Source: RGIG2041 sp045578865 (GTDB lineage: Bacteria; Bacillota; Clostridia; UBA1381; UMGS1253). Taken from it: a stretch of 64,000 bases of DNA. The stretch lies in contig JAZNLB010000017.1 of the NCBI GenBank assembly GCA_045578865.1, positions 1-64,000 of the forward strand, written 5' to 3'. A program made the position numbers and the translations under genes. This document shows, piece by piece, positions 23,296 through 33,800 of the stretch (positions within the stretch are counted from its first letter, which is position 1; each line of letters opens with the position of its first letter). Below the pieces are notes generated by a model, which was given only the letters and a program-made list of their open reading frames with translations, searched no databases and was not told where the DNA came from.

Positions 23296-25167
23296 TTAAT
23301 TCATCAGTTCACACATATCATTGGTAAACGCAACCGGGTCCTCCGGCGCAATACCTTCGATGAGTTGTGCAGCGGTGTAGAGCACACCAGCGTACTTAGA
23401 AAGTCTTTGCTTGTCGGATGCAAACAATGCCTGCAACTTTGCAAATACCGGATGGTTTACATTGATTTCCAATACGCGTTGTGCCTTCACTTTCTGGTCA
23501 TTCGGCATCTGACTTAGTACCTTCTCCATTTCAATGGAAATATCGCCGATACTGGAAATGCACACCGGATGACTCTTTAAGCGCGTGGTCGCTTTAACCT
23601 CTTCCACTTTGCCGTCAAGTACCTTCTTGATTTCGGCAAGCAAATCCTTATTTTCTTCGTTTGCCTTGCCCTGTTCTTCCTCATTTTCGAGTTTCAAATC
23701 CGCATCGGAAACCGACTTAAACGCCTTTTCTTTGTATGCTGACATAATTTTCATCATAAACTCGTCTACATCTTCGGTCAGATACAGAATTTCATAACCG
23801 CGTTCACGCACAGCTTCCACCTGCGGCATCTTGTCAATCTTATCTACGCTCTCGCCCGATGCGTAGTAGATGCAATCCTGCCCTTCGGCCATTCTTTCAA
23901 TGTACTCATCCAGACTGACAAGTTTTTTCTCTTTCGAGGTGGCAAACAAAATCAAGTCCTGCAAAAATTCTTTTTCCATGCCGTAGTTGTCGTAAATGCC
24001 GAATTTGAGCGGGCGAGAAAAGGCGGTATAAAACTGCTCGTACGCCTCACGGTCATTTTTGAGCATCGAAAGAAGTTCGGATTTAATCTTTTTCTTTAGG
24101 TTTGCGGCAATCGCCTTTAACTGACGGTCGTGCTGGAGCATCTCGCGCGAAATATTTAAAGACAAGTCCGCCGAGTCAACAAGACCACGCACAAAGCCGA
24201 AGCAATCCGGCAACAAATCCTCACACTTGTCCATGATAAGTACGCCGTTGGAGTAAAGTTCCAAACCTTTTTTAAACTCTTTGGTATAGTAGTCAAACGG
24301 TGCATGCTTGGGGATGAACAAAAGTGCGGTGTAACTTACCAAACCGTCTGCACTTGTGTGCACAATCTTTGCCGGCGCATCAAAATCGAAAAACTTATCT
24401 TTGTAAAAACCTTGATACTCCTCGTCCGTTATTTCGCTTTTGGACTTTTTCCAAAGCGGCACGCGGCTGTTTAGGACCTCAAGTTCTCTGTATGTTTCAT
24501 ACTCGTCCTCGCTGCCTTCTTTTTTGCGCGACTTTTCCACTTCCATCTGAATCGGATGCTTGATGTAGTCGGAATATTTTTTCACCAAAGAACGCAGAGT
24601 ATAGGCTTCCAAATAATTGCTGTACTTTTCGTCCTCGGTATCCGCTTTTATGGACAGCGTAATCTGCGTACCGCACTCTGCCTTTTCGCACGGGCGGATT
24701 TCGTAGCCGTCTGCGCCGGTGGATTGCCACATAAATGCCTGGTCACTGCCGTACTTTTTCGTAACCACACTTACGCAATCTGCCACCATAAACGCAGAGT
24801 AAAAGCCGACGCCAAACTGACCGATGATGTCCACATTTTCCTCTGTTTCGTTTTCCTTTTTAAAGGCAAGCGAACCGCTTTTTGCAATCGTACCGAGGTT
24901 TTCTTCGAGTTCCTTTTCGTCCATACCGATACCAGTATCCGTAATCACAAGCAATTTCTTTTCCTTGTCTGCATCTATACGGATATAAAAATCCTCACGG
25001 TTAAATTCAATATTTTCATCCTTTAAAGATAAATAATACAATTTGTCAATCGCATCGTTTGCATTGGAAATCAATTCACGCAGAAAAATTTCCTTATGCG
25101 TGTAAATCGAGTTAATCATCATATCCAAAAGCCTTTTCGACTCGGATTTAAACTGTTTTTTCGCCAT
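23296..25167 (-). CDS. htpG: molecular chaperone HtpG (Hsp90)
   Basis: ATP-dependent Hsp90-family chaperone. The 623-residue chain starts MAKKQFKSESKRLLDMM and has ELISNANDAIDKL (ATP site Asn/Asp), DTGIGMDEKEL, the GQFGVGFYSAFMVAD glycine-rich loop, a middle domain and the C-terminal dimer domain. A charged linker is short, as in bacteria. ATG ATG precedes GCG and the second is used; GGAGATGG is the SD. The promoter region carries a perfect CIRCE element, so HrcA repression is expected. Confidence 0.97.
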   Translation of the reverse strand: MAKKQFKSESKRLLDMMINSIYTHKEIFLRELISNANDAIDKLYYLSLKDENIEFNREDFYIRIDADKEKKLLVITDTGIGMDEKELEENLGTIAKSGSLAFKKENETEENVDIIGQFGVGFYSAFMVADCVSVVTKKYGSDQAFMWQSTGADGYEIRPCEKAECGTQITLSIKADTEDEKYSNYLEAYTLRSLVKKYSDYIKHPIQMEVEKSRKKEGSEDEYETYRELEVLNSRVPLWKKSKSEITDEEYQGFYKDKFFDFDAPAKIVHTSADGLVSYTALLFIPKHAPFDYYTKEFKKGLELYSNGVLIMDKCEDLLPDCFGFVRGLVDSADLSLNISREMLQHDRQLKAIAANLKKKIKSELLSMLKNDREAYEQFYTAFSRPLKFGIYDNYGMEKEFLQDLILFATSKEKKLVSLDEYIERMAEGQDCIYYASGESVDKIDKMPQVEAVRERGYEILYLTEDVDEFMMKIMSAYKEKAFKSVSDADLKLENEEEQGKANEENKDLLAEIKKVLDGKVEEVKATTRLKSHPVCISSIGDISIEMEKVLSQMPNDQKVKAQRVLEINVNHPVFAKLQALFASDKQRLSKYAGVLYTAAQLIEGIAPEDPVAFTNDMCELMN

Positions 25168-25187
25168 CATTTCCATCTCCTTTATTT

Positions 25188-25214
25188 TTAGCACTCGCCA
25201 AACCGGAGTGCTAA
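25188..25214. promoter_or_regulatory. CIRCE operator (HrcA site) upstream of htpG
   Basis: TTAGCACTC, nine bases, GAGTGCTAA: exact match to the CIRCE consensus. It lies 20 bases from the htpG ATG and just downstream of the -10 box, where HrcA would block transcription. Confidence 0.95.
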
Positions 25215-25219
25215 AATGT

Positions 25220-25247
25220 ATTATACACCATTGCGAAAAAAAGTCAA
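25220..25247 (-). promoter_or_regulatory. sigma-A promoter of htpG
   Basis: Minus-strand -35 TTGACT (25242-25247), 16-base spacer, -10 TATAAT (25220-25225), directly before the CIRCE element. Confidence 0.85.
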
Positions 25248-25320
25248 CCAAATCTTGAAATGTTAAAAAATTCTTAAAAAGTAATTTTTCTGTTTTCTTT
25301 TGGACAAATTTATTGTATGA

Positions 25321-25326
25321 TATAAT
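25321..25326 (+). promoter_or_regulatory. -10 box of the lipoprotein-deoC operon
   Basis: Consensus TATAAT, with a TTGGAC -35-like hexamer 15 bases before it. Transcription from here would begin at about the ATG at 25332, which argues for a later translation start. Confidence 0.55.
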
Positions 25327-25358
25327 ATGTAATGATGAAAGCGAGGCGCGTTGAAACT

Positions 25359-26075
25359 TTGAAAAAAATAAGTATTATTTTTCTGCTTTTCGTGTTGCTG
25401 CTTTCCTGCGCCTGCACAAAGCCACCGCAGGAAGCCCCAGTAAGCATACCGCAGACCGATATAAAAAAAGCCCCCAACTACGGCAGCATTTTTGCGCGCA
25501 CCCCTGACGGCGATTTTTATAGCCGTACCGACGGCGAAAAAACTTATCTCACCTGCCGAAGCGGTCATGGTGCAACCGAAGTTGCCGTTTTGGACGGTAC
25601 CTGGCGTTTTTCCCTCTGCAAGCCGACCGAAGCATATGATTACTTGCTCTTTGACGGCTACCGTGAAAGCGAGCAAGGTTATCGCGGCAGCGTATTCATG
25701 TATGTAAAAAAAACCCAAACCTTTACGGCATTCTTTGATGCTCCGACAAGCAACGCCATCATTTTACCGACAGACGATGAAAATCATGCGGATTTGGCGT
25801 GGGTGCTGTTGCAAGCAGACGAAGGCGCTTCCCTTGTGCCGATAAATTTGCGTGATGGTACTACGCAGATGGGACAAATTGTATCTTTTGCCCAAACGGA
25901 TTATGCCGCCGAAAGCGAAAATATACTGCCCGTTTTAAAAATATCGGACGACACGCCGCTTCAAATCCGAATTGAAAATAAAACCTACGAGGGCAGCAGC
26001 GTTCTGTCCACCGTTTCGTATATCTATGATTTTGAGGAAAACAAACTGACAAAAATGACCGAGGAGGAAGAATAA
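25359..26075 (+). CDS. putative lipoprotein of unknown function
   Basis: A 238-residue exported protein with a lipoprotein signal: KKISII, a hydrophobic run FLLFVLLLSCAC with Cys at residue 17 as the lipid-modified residue, then a Pro/Lys-rich spacer. The rest is hydrophilic and probably beta-rich; I recognise no domain. The start is placed at TTG 11 bases after GAGGCG, because the earlier ATG codons lie at the predicted transcription start. It is two bases ahead of deoC and shares its operon, but nothing in it shows a link to nucleoside use. Confidence 0.7.
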   Translation: MKKISIIFLLFVLLLSCACTKPPQEAPVSIPQTDIKKAPNYGSIFARTPDGDFYSRTDGEKTYLTCRSGHGATEVAVLDGTWRFSLCKPTEAYDYLLFDGYRESEQGYRGSVFMYVKKTQTFTAFFDAPTSNAIILPTDDENHADLAWVLLQADEGASLVPINLRDGTTQMGQIVSFAQTDYAAESENILPVLKISDDTPLQIRIENKTYEGSSVLSTVSYIYDFEENKLTKMTEEEE

Positions 26076-26077
26076 TC

Positions 26078-26731
26078 ATGCAACTGAGCAAAACCATTGA
26101 CCATACCCTATTGAAAGCGGATGCAACCACCGCAGATGTGTTGCGCCTGTGCGCTGAGGCAAAGCAGTATAACTTTGCTTCCGTCTGTGTAAATGCGTGC
26201 CACGCAAAAACCGTAGCTGAATCCCTTTCAGACAGCGATGTGAAAACTTGCTGTGTTGTAGGCTTTCCGCTTGGTGCGATGACGAGTGCGGCAAAAGCAT
26301 TTGAGGCAAAAGAGGCCGTAGCCAACGGAGCGCAGGAAATTGATATGGTTATAAACATCGGCGCACTCAAAGAGAAAAATGATGCCTTTGTCGAGGCAGA
26401 CATCCGCGCCGTTGTCGAGGCATCGAAACCCGCCATCGTCAAGGTGATTATTGAAACCTGCTATCTGACAGAGGAAGAAAAAAAGCGCGCATGTGCGCTT
26501 GCAGTACAAGCGGGCGCGGCGTTCGTAAAAACCTCCACAGGCTTTGGAGGCGGCGGCGCAACCGCAAAAGATGTCGCTTTGATGAAATCATGCGTAAGCG
26601 GTAAAGCACTGGTCAAAGCCTCGGGCGGCATCCGCACAAACGAAGATGCACATAAAATGCTTGCAGCCGGCGCAGACCGTATAGGTGCAAGCGCAGGCAT
26701 TGCAATCGTATCGGAGGAGGACTACATATGA
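26078..26731 (+). CDS. deoC: deoxyribose-phosphate aldolase
   Basis: Cleaves 2-deoxyribose-5-phosphate to acetaldehyde and glyceraldehyde-3-phosphate. The 217-residue TIM barrel starts KTIDHTLLKADAT and has the catalytic lysine in KPAIVKVIIETC and the KTSTGFGGGGAT phosphate-binding segment, plus KASGGIRT near the end. The SD GAGGAGG is within the previous gene's end. It overlaps the phosphatase gene by four bases (ATGA). Confidence 0.96.
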   Translation: MQLSKTIDHTLLKADATTADVLRLCAEAKQYNFASVCVNACHAKTVAESLSDSDVKTCCVVGFPLGAMTSAAKAFEAKEAVANGAQEIDMVINIGALKEKNDAFVEADIRAVVEASKPAIVKVIIETCYLTEEEKKRACALAVQAGAAFVKTSTGFGGGGATAKDVALMKSCVSGKALVKASGGIRTNEDAHKMLAAGADRIGASAGIAIVSEEDYI

Positions 26732-27372
26732 AAACCAGAGTTTATGTTGTGCGCCACGGCGAAAGCCTGGGCAATGTAGAAGATAAATTTAATGGCCACA
26801 TCAATTTTGATTTAACCGAGCGCGGACACGCGCAGGCGGAATGTACTGCAAAATTTTTAGATGATTATCCGATTGATGTGATTTACGCAAGTGATTTAAA
26901 CCGTGCTTTCGATACCGCCATGCATACGGCAAAACGAAAAGGCCTTGAAGTCATACCGAGCGAGGGACTGCGTGAAATCAACGGCGGCGCATACGAGGGC
27001 ATGCTCTATAAAAGCATCATCGACCACTATCCGAAAGAGTTTTATACATGGCTCCACGACATCGGCAACAGCCATTGCCCCGACGGCGAAAGCATTGCTC
27101 AACTTGCCGAGCGTATCACAACCGAAGTTAAGCGCATCGTTGCCGAAAATCGCGGCAAAAACATCTTAATTGCCACCCATGCTACACCGGTACGCGTGCT
27201 GACCTGCAACTGGTTGGGCATCCCAATTACCGAAATGAGCAAAACGGACTGGGTAAATAATGCTTCCGTCTGCATCGTCGATTATGATGAAAATGGCCAC
27301 GCAGAAATTATCGCCTACAACCTGCACGAACACATTGGCGAGTTGAATACATTTTTACCAAAAGATATTTAA
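26728..27372 (+). CDS. histidine phosphatase family protein
   Basis: A 214-residue enzyme of the phosphoglycerate-mutase-like superfamily. The phosphohistidine motif is VVRHGESLGN (residues 6-15), followed by TERGHAQA, YASDLNRAFDTA and the second catalytic His in IATHATPVR. The length fits broad-specificity phosphatases (PhoE/CobC-like) rather than true glycolytic mutase. It is coupled to deoC, so a sugar- or nucleoside-phosphate substrate is plausible but unproved. Confidence 0.85.
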   Translation: MKTRVYVVRHGESLGNVEDKFNGHINFDLTERGHAQAECTAKFLDDYPIDVIYASDLNRAFDTAMHTAKRKGLEVIPSEGLREINGGAYEGMLYKSIIDHYPKEFYTWLHDIGNSHCPDGESIAQLAERITTEVKRIVAENRGKNILIATHATPVRVLTCNWLGIPITEMSKTDWVNNASVCIVDYDENGHAEIIAYNLHEHIGELNTFLPKDI

Positions 27373-27409
27373 AAGAGAGCGAGGAATACATTATTCCTCG
27401 CTCTCTTTT
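27371..27409. terminator. strong bidirectional terminator
   Basis: Perfect 18-bp stem from AAAAGAGAGCGAGGAATA with loop CAT. It overlaps the stop codons of both convergent genes (histidine phosphatase and spoIVA). Confidence 0.92.
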
Positions 27410-28877
27410 AAAGTATTATGCAAATCAAGCCGCCTGAGCCTTCGTTTATAATCCTCGAAAGGGTTTCTTGCAGTTTAATTTGTGCATCATCCGGCATATG
27501 TCCAAGTTTCGTTCGCAGTCCTTCATTCACAAGCTCGTGCAGGGATTTTCCGAAAATATTAGACTCCCATATCTTTTTCGGGTCGGCATCAAATTCGCTG
27601 AGCAAATACGATACGAGTTCCTCCGATTGTTTTTCCGAGCCGACAATCGGGCTAACCTCGGTTTCAATGTCTGCACGAATCATATGGATAGATGGTGCAC
27701 TTGCGCGCAATTTAACGCCGAAACGGTTACCCTGGCGCACAATTTCCGGCTCCTCCAAGGTTAACTCATCAATCGTCGGCGTGACAATCCCATAGCCTTT
27801 TTGGCTGACCTCCTGCATTGCGGCTGCAACACGGTCATAATTTTTCTTTGCTTCCGCCAAAGTGCATATCGTTGAAATCAACGCCGCTTCTCCCTCAATT
27901 TGCAAACCCGTCAACTGCCCAAGCACATCATAGAGCAAGTTTTCGGGCGTAGTAAGCGAAATCACCGCACTGCCGTCACCTAAATCAATTCTGCTCGCCT
28001 CTGCCTCGCTGACAAAGTCATACATCTCCAGTTTTTCCGCTGCTGCGCGGATGTCACCGATAAATCGAATGTCCTGCGTTGCGGCAAGGGCGGCATCATA
28101 CATCTGCGTTTTGAGAGGATGCTCTGTTTCCAATCCTTCAATCCAACGCGGAACTTTAATTAAAATTTCACTAACCGGAAAACGATAGAGCACTTGCTCT
28201 AAAATGCGCGTAATATCTCCCTTCGTCAGCTCGGAGCAGTTTACGGGCAACACCGGCTCGCCGTATTTTTCACTAAGTGATTGTGCAAGCGCAAGCGTGG
28301 ATGGTGCATCCGGATTTTCGCAATTCAAAAGCACGGCAAAGGGTTTGCCAATATGCTTTAACTCGCCGATTACTCGCTCCTCCGCCTCCACATACGCCTC
28401 TCGTTCAAGTTCAGAAAAACTTGCATCCGTCGTTACCACAAGACCGATGGTTGCATGTTCAAATATCACCTTTTGCGTACCGATTTCTGCCGCGCGGTCA
28501 AACGGAATTTCATAATCGTACCACGGTGTCTGCACCATGCGCGCCTGCCCGTCCTCCGTATGTCCGACTGCGCCGTCCACCATATAACCGACACAGTCAA
28601 TCATGCGTACACGCATCGTCAAACCGTCAGCATATGTCAGTTCCACGGCCTTATTAGGAACAAATTTCGGTTCCGTAGTCATAATGGTTTTACCTGCCGC
28701 ACTCTGCGGCAGTTCGTCACGCGCTCGAGCTGCCGCAAATGCATCGCTCATTTCCGGCAGCACCAGCGTATCCATAAACTTCTTAATTAAGGTCGATTTT
28801 CCCGTACGCACGGGACCGACCACGCCGATGTAAATGTCGCCCTGCGTACGCTGAGCAATATCCTGATAGATGTTCAT
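27408..28877 (-). CDS. spoIVA: stage IV sporulation protein A
   Basis: ATPase that polymerises on the forespore surface to form the basement layer of the spore coat. The 489-residue chain starts MNIYQDIAQRTQGDIYIGVVG, with the Walker A VGPVRTGKSTLIKKF (about residues 20-34), a DCVGYMVDGAVGHTEDG segment, and the C-terminal GLICIIL anchor-like end typical of the family. It is near the usual length (about 490 aa). The SD GGAGGG precedes ATG. No clear sigma-E promoter could be drawn. Strong marker that the organism, or its recent ancestor, forms endospores. Confidence 0.97.
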   Translation of the reverse strand: MNIYQDIAQRTQGDIYIGVVGPVRTGKSTLIKKFMDTLVLPEMSDAFAAARARDELPQSAAGKTIMTTEPKFVPNKAVELTYADGLTMRVRMIDCVGYMVDGAVGHTEDGQARMVQTPWYDYEIPFDRAAEIGTQKVIFEHATIGLVVTTDASFSELEREAYVEAEERVIGELKHIGKPFAVLLNCENPDAPSTLALAQSLSEKYGEPVLPVNCSELTKGDITRILEQVLYRFPVSEILIKVPRWIEGLETEHPLKTQMYDAALAATQDIRFIGDIRAAAEKLEMYDFVSEAEASRIDLGDGSAVISLTTPENLLYDVLGQLTGLQIEGEAALISTICTLAEAKKNYDRVAAAMQEVSQKGYGIVTPTIDELTLEEPEIVRQGNRFGVKLRASAPSIHMIRADIETEVSPIVGSEKQSEELVSYLLSEFDADPKKIWESNIFGKSLHELVNEGLRTKLGHMPDDAQIKLQETLSRIINEGSGGLICIIL

Positions 28878-28972
28878 AACCCTCCGACCTTTCCGTTTGC
28901 AAATTCTAAGCGCTGTTGCTTTTGTACATATATATTTTGCCTGTCCCCGGATTATGAATTTTTTACATAAAA

Positions 28973-28996
28973 AAAGAAGAGCCTCAGCTCTTCTTT
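28973..28996 (-). terminator. intrinsic terminator at the pgsA stop
   Basis: Stem AAAGAAGAGC / GCTCTTCTTT (10 bp), loop CTCA; minus-strand T-run follows. The last pgsA codons form one arm. Confidence 0.8.
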
Positions 28997-29529
28997 AACT
29001 GTTTCTGATATTTTATGTATGCGGCGATGTAAGAAACCAACGCCATATAGTTCACGCCGACAATCGAAACCGCCACCCAAAAGGCATGAAACTCGCCAAG
29101 CGGAATTACACGAGGAAACAATAAAATCAAAGTGCAGGTGAAACTCACAAAACAAGCAATCTTGCCAAACCAATTTGCCTGCGTAATGATACCGCTTTTA
29201 TAAAGCACCAGCGCACCGATGCCCAGCAAAAGTTCCTTAATGCCGACCAAAATCACAACCCAAGCCAGAGAGTAGTGTGTGTGAAATGCCAAACAAATGA
29301 GCGCCGTAAGTTGCATAGCTTTGTCTGCAATCGGGTCAAGCGCTTTGCCCAAATTTGTAACCATATTAAATCTTCTGGCGATAAACCCGTCGAGCACATC
29401 CGTAACAAAGGCGACAACCAAAACCGCCATAGCATAATACTGCGCTCCTACAACCGGCATCATATACACCAGCAAAAATACAGGCATCAGACAAAGTCTT
29501 ATACAGGTCAGTATGTTTGGTATGCTCAT
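28984..29529 (-). CDS. pgsA: CDP-diacylglycerol--glycerol-3-phosphate 3-phosphatidyltransferase
   Basis: Makes phosphatidylglycerophosphate, the precursor of phosphatidylglycerol and cardiolipin, in the membrane. The 181-residue protein has the CDP-alcohol phosphotransferase signature D-G-x2-A-R-x8-G-x3-D-x3-D (from DGFIARRF to ALDPIADK, residues about 48-70) and five to six membrane helices. The SD GGGGAGGG precedes ATG. It follows pfkA with a 22-base gap. Confidence 0.92.
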   Translation of the reverse strand: MSIPNILTCIRLCLMPVFLLVYMMPVVGAQYYAMAVLVVAFVTDVLDGFIARRFNMVTNLGKALDPIADKAMQLTALICLAFHTHYSLAWVVILVGIKELLLGIGALVLYKSGIITQANWFGKIACFVSFTCTLILLFPRVIPLGEFHAFWVAVSIVGVNYMALVSYIAAYIKYQKQLKKS

Positions 29530-29551
29530 ACCAATCCCTCCCCAAAAAGAT

Positions 29552-30523
29552 TTACCAACTCATTACCTTGCAAAGACGAATTAAATCCGGATTTAACTCC
29601 TTCTTCATAGCAAGACCTTCATCAATATCCACATCACAGACTCTGTGATTTTTCACGACAATGACACGATTGGATTTTCCCTCCATCAACGCCTCAACAG
29701 CCTTTAAGCCCATTTCACTTGCACGCACACGATCTTCTACCGTCGGCGAGCCGCCGCGCTGCATGTGTCCCAAAATCGTTGCGGTGGTTTTAATGCCCGT
29801 GCGGTTTTCAATCTCTGCCGCCATTTCCATCGCACCGCCGACACCCTCGGCAACAATCACAAGATAATGCGTTTTCCCGCGGTTTTTGCCTTCGATAATC
29901 GGGCGCAATACATCTTCGTCAAAATCAAATTTCTTTTCCGGAATAATTACGGCTTCCGCCCCGCAGGCAATGCCGGCATGCACGGCAATGTAGCCCGCAT
30001 CACGCCCCATAACCTCGATAACGGAACTGCGCTCATGGCTCGTTGCCGTATCACGAATTTTGTCAATCGCATCCTTGGCGGTATTGAGCGCCGTATCGTA
30101 ACCGATGCAATACTCCGTACAACCGATGTCATTGTCAATCGTTGCCGGGATACCAACAGTTTTCACGCCGGCTTTTGCCAGGTCACGCGCACCGCGAAAA
30201 GAACCGTCTCCTCCGATAACCACCAGACCGTCGAGTCCAAAGATTTTCGCAATCTCCGCACCGCGTTGTACACCCTCCGGCGAAGAAAATTCCGGACATC
30301 TTGCCGTTTGCAGAATTGTACCGCCGCGCTGGAGCGTTTCCGATACACTTCTCGCATTCATTTCAAATATATCACCGTTAATCAGACCTTTATAGCCTTT
30401 GCGAATACCCATGACCTGAATACCGTTGTACACTGCGGTTCGCACAACACTTCGCACGGCTGCATTCATACCCGGCGCATCACCGCCGCTGGTAAGCACA
30501 CCGATTTTCTTTATCGTTGCCAC
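29552..30523 (-). CDS. pfkA: ATP-dependent 6-phosphofructokinase
   Basis: Phosphorylates fructose-6-phosphate in glycolysis. The 323-residue chain has GVLTSGGDAPGMNAAVR (ATP site, about 6-22), GGDGSFRGARDL, the catalytic DNDIGCTEYCIGYDTA region and EVMGRDAGYIA. It begins with GTG placed 8 bases after AAGGAGG; the longer frame from an upstream ATG overlaps the SD of the previous gene. Length and motifs fit the ATP-type bacterial enzyme rather than the PPi form (GGDG retained). Its place beside dnaE is common in Clostridia. Confidence 0.95.
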   Translation of the reverse strand: MATIKKIGVLTSGGDAPGMNAAVRSVVRTAVYNGIQVMGIRKGYKGLINGDIFEMNARSVSETLQRGGTILQTARCPEFSSPEGVQRGAEIAKIFGLDGLVVIGGDGSFRGARDLAKAGVKTVGIPATIDNDIGCTEYCIGYDTALNTAKDAIDKIRDTATSHERSSVIEVMGRDAGYIAVHAGIACGAEAVIIPEKKFDFDEDVLRPIIEGKNRGKTHYLVIVAEGVGGAMEMAAEIENRTGIKTTATILGHMQRGGSPTVEDRVRASEMGLKAVEALMEGKSNRVIVVKNHRVCDVDIDEGLAMKKELNPDLIRLCKVMSW

Positions 30524-30536
30524 TCGTATCTCCTCC

Positions 30537-30734
30537 TTAAAAGTCCGTATCAATAATCACTTCGTGCGCTTGTGCAACCTCAGCTTCCGGCACGAGCACC
30601 TCAATGCTCCCGTCCTCTGCGGTGGCCGCATCGTATAACGGATGCAAACGCGCAATAATGCCTTTATCTTCCAAAAGTTCTTTGAGTCGTTTTGCAACTG
30701 CTTTGCTTCTGGCAATATAAATCACTGTCCACAT
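30537..30734 (-). CDS. small DUF2007-like protein
   Basis: A 65-residue protein starting MWTVIYIARSKAVAKRLKELL, with a variable middle and IEVLVPEAEVAQAHEVI near the end. The layout resembles DUF2007 (putative signal-transducing) proteins, a short ferredoxin-like fold often found between dnaE and pfkA in Clostridia. Function unknown. The ATG follows GGAGGAG; an upstream ATG 12 codons earlier is less likely. Confidence 0.7.
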   Translation of the reverse strand: MWTVIYIARSKAVAKRLKELLEDKGIIARLHPLYDAATAEDGSIEVLVPEAEVAQAHEVIIDTDF

Positions 30735-30817
30735 GGATAAAATCTCCTCCAAGATAAGAGATAAACTCAAACTTATCTACCATTTTACACCAAATTATCG
30801 CAAAATGCAACTTTTAA

Positions 30818-33800
30818 TTATTTATACTTTACGCAATCTTCTCCCAAAATGGCGGAAAGTTCCTGCGTCAGCGCAGCAGAGGCATCGCACCAAAGTTCCC
30901 GGCTCGTATATTTAATTTCGCTTGTTTTTTCGAAAAATATACATACCGGCGTTTCGCCGCCATGTGCCGAAATCACCTTTTTAACCGCACGCCACGCCGC
31001 CTCGTTGCCCGCTTTGATTTTGATGAAAAGTTTTTGCGTTTTTTGCGTGCCGAGCACCTGCTCCATCGGTGTAATGTTTTCTAAAATCAATTTCGGTGCC
31101 TCGTCTTCACGCAGGCTGACACGCGCTTTGATAAACACGATTTCATCCTCATTCATCATTGCGGCGCACGCCTCATATTTTTTAGGGAATACAATTACAT
31201 CCAGACTTCCGTACAAATCTTCAAACCGCAAAAACGCCATCATGGTTGCGCTCTTCGTGGTTTTATTGCGGCGCGCGGTAATGATGCCGCCGACCGTAAC
31301 CATATCGCCGTCTTTAAAACGCCCGTCCTGTGCAATGACATAATCTCCACTCTCATCCTGTGTGGCGAGCGCATTGATTTCGCCTAAGTTTGCATTGGAA
31401 AATCGCAAAATGATATCTTTGTAATCATCGAGCGGATGCCCCGACAAATACAGACCTATGGTTTCCTTTTCCATCGCCAAAAGGTCGCGCTTTTCATATT
31501 CCGGCAGCGGCGCAAACGCATCGTCTGCCTTTGCTTGTGCCGGCTCATCATCAAAGAGGGAAAGTTGACCCTCCAGCACATCTTTATTGCCTGCACTGAT
31601 GGTGCCCACCAGATGCTCGTAGGTGCCCATCAAAGTAGCACGGGTATGCCCAAGCGAGTCAAACGCACCACACCGAATTAAGTTTTCAAGCGAACGCTTA
31701 TTTAAGTCGCTTTGCGCCATGCGCTCGGCAAAATCCGTAAATCCCTTAAATTCACCGCGCACTTCACGCTCCTCGGCAATCTGCACCAAGAGTCTGTGGC
31801 CGACATTTTTTACCGCCTCTAATCCGAAGCGGAGATTGCCGTCCTCTACAGTAAAACCATAAAAACTCTTGTTGATATCCGGCGGCAGAATAGAAATGCC
31901 CATGCGTTCACATTCAAAAATATAGCCCACCGTTTTGTCGGTATCGCTCATGGTAGAACTAATGAGCGCCGCCATATATTCCGCCGGATAAAATGCCTTT
32001 AAATATGCCGTCTGATAAGCAACCACCGCATATGCCGCCGCATGCGACTTGTTAAATGCGTAACTTGCAAAGTCCATAATTTCATCAAAAATGCTCTTTG
32101 CTACCTCTTCCGAGATGCCTCGTGCAATCGCACCTTCGATGACAACATTTCCGTCCGCATCCTTTAAGCCGTAAATAAAATTCTGTCGCTCAATTTCCAT
32201 TACATCGTGCTTTTTCTTGCTCATCGCTCGGCGCAAAAGGTCTGCCTTGCCCAAAGAGTATCCCGCAAGTTTCTGCACAATTTGTAATACCTGCTCCTGA
32301 TAAATAATACAGCCGTAGGTTACATCTAAAATGGATTCAAGCATTGGATGCTTATAGGTGATTTTATCCGGATGGTTTTTATTTTTGATATAACGCGGAA
32401 TCTGCTCCATCGGACCGGGACGGTACAAAGAAATTCCTGCAATAATATCTTCAAGCGATGCCGGCCGAAGTTCCTTCATAAAGTCACGCATGCCGGCACT
32501 TTCCAACTGGAAAACACCCGAGGTTTCGCCCGAGGAAATCAGTTCAAATACCTCTTTATCCATATAGTCAAGTTTAGAAAGGTCCGGTGCACTGCCGCGC
32601 GTTTTTTTAATATTTTCAAGCGCGTTGGCAATCACGGTTAAGTTGCGAAGCCCCAGAAAGTCCATTTTCAGAAGGCCCAGATCGCTTAAATTGTCCATGT
32701 GATACTGCGTAGTAATCACATCTTTTGCAAATTGAAGCGGTACCTGATGTGAAACAGGCTCGCCTGCGATTACGACACCCGCCGCATGTACGCCGCTGTG
32801 GCGAGGCAACCCTTCTATCGCCTTCGCAGTATCTAAAAGTTCGTGTATACTTTCTTCTTGCTCATAAAGTTCATGCAATTCCGGATTGATATCAACGGCT
32901 TTTTCAATGGTCATCTTCAAGTCAAACGGCACCAGTTTTGCCACACGGTCCACCGTTGCAAGCGGTACATTTAACGCTCTGCCCACATCGCGAATGGCAG
33001 CGCGCGCTTTGAGCGTACCAAAGGTGATAATCTGCGCCACACGGTCAGCACCATACTTACGATTTACATAATCAATCACTTCACCGCGGCGCTCAATGCA
33101 AAAGTCGGTATCAATATCCGGCATACTAACACGCTCCGGATTTAAGAACCGCTCAAAAAGCAGATTATAGCGCAGCGGGTCAATGGTTGTAATATCAAGC
33201 GTATATGCAACGATACTGCCCGCACCCGAGCCTCTGCCCGGACCGACTGCGATGCCGTTATCCTTGGCATATTTGATAAAATCCCATACAATTAAGAAGT
33301 AGTCCACATAGCCCATCGACGAAATTACACCGAGTTCATACTCCAAGCGGTCTGTGTGCACCTTCGTCACTTCGCCGTACCGCTTTGCAAGCCCCTCTCG
33401 ACACAATTTTTCCAGATAGGACTGCGAGGTATAGCCTTCCGGCACATTAAATTTTGGCAGATGCACCTGCGTAAAATCAAAATCATAATTGCAGCGTTCG
33501 GCAATTTTGTTTGTGTTCTCCACTGCCTCAGGCACCCAAGAAAACAGCTGGGCCATTTCAACGCCGCTCTTCAAATAAAACTCGTCAGAACCAAACCGCA
33601 TGCGGTCAGGGTCCTCAACGGTTTTTCCCATCTGGATACACATCAGCACATCCTGATACTTTGCATCCTCTCTGCGGATATAATGCAAGTCGTTTGTACA
33701 CACAAGCGGCGCATCAATTTCGCGCGCCAGGCGCACAAGCGCAGGATTGGTTTTCTTTTGCTCCTCCAGCCCGTGATCCTGTAATTCTATATAATAATTT

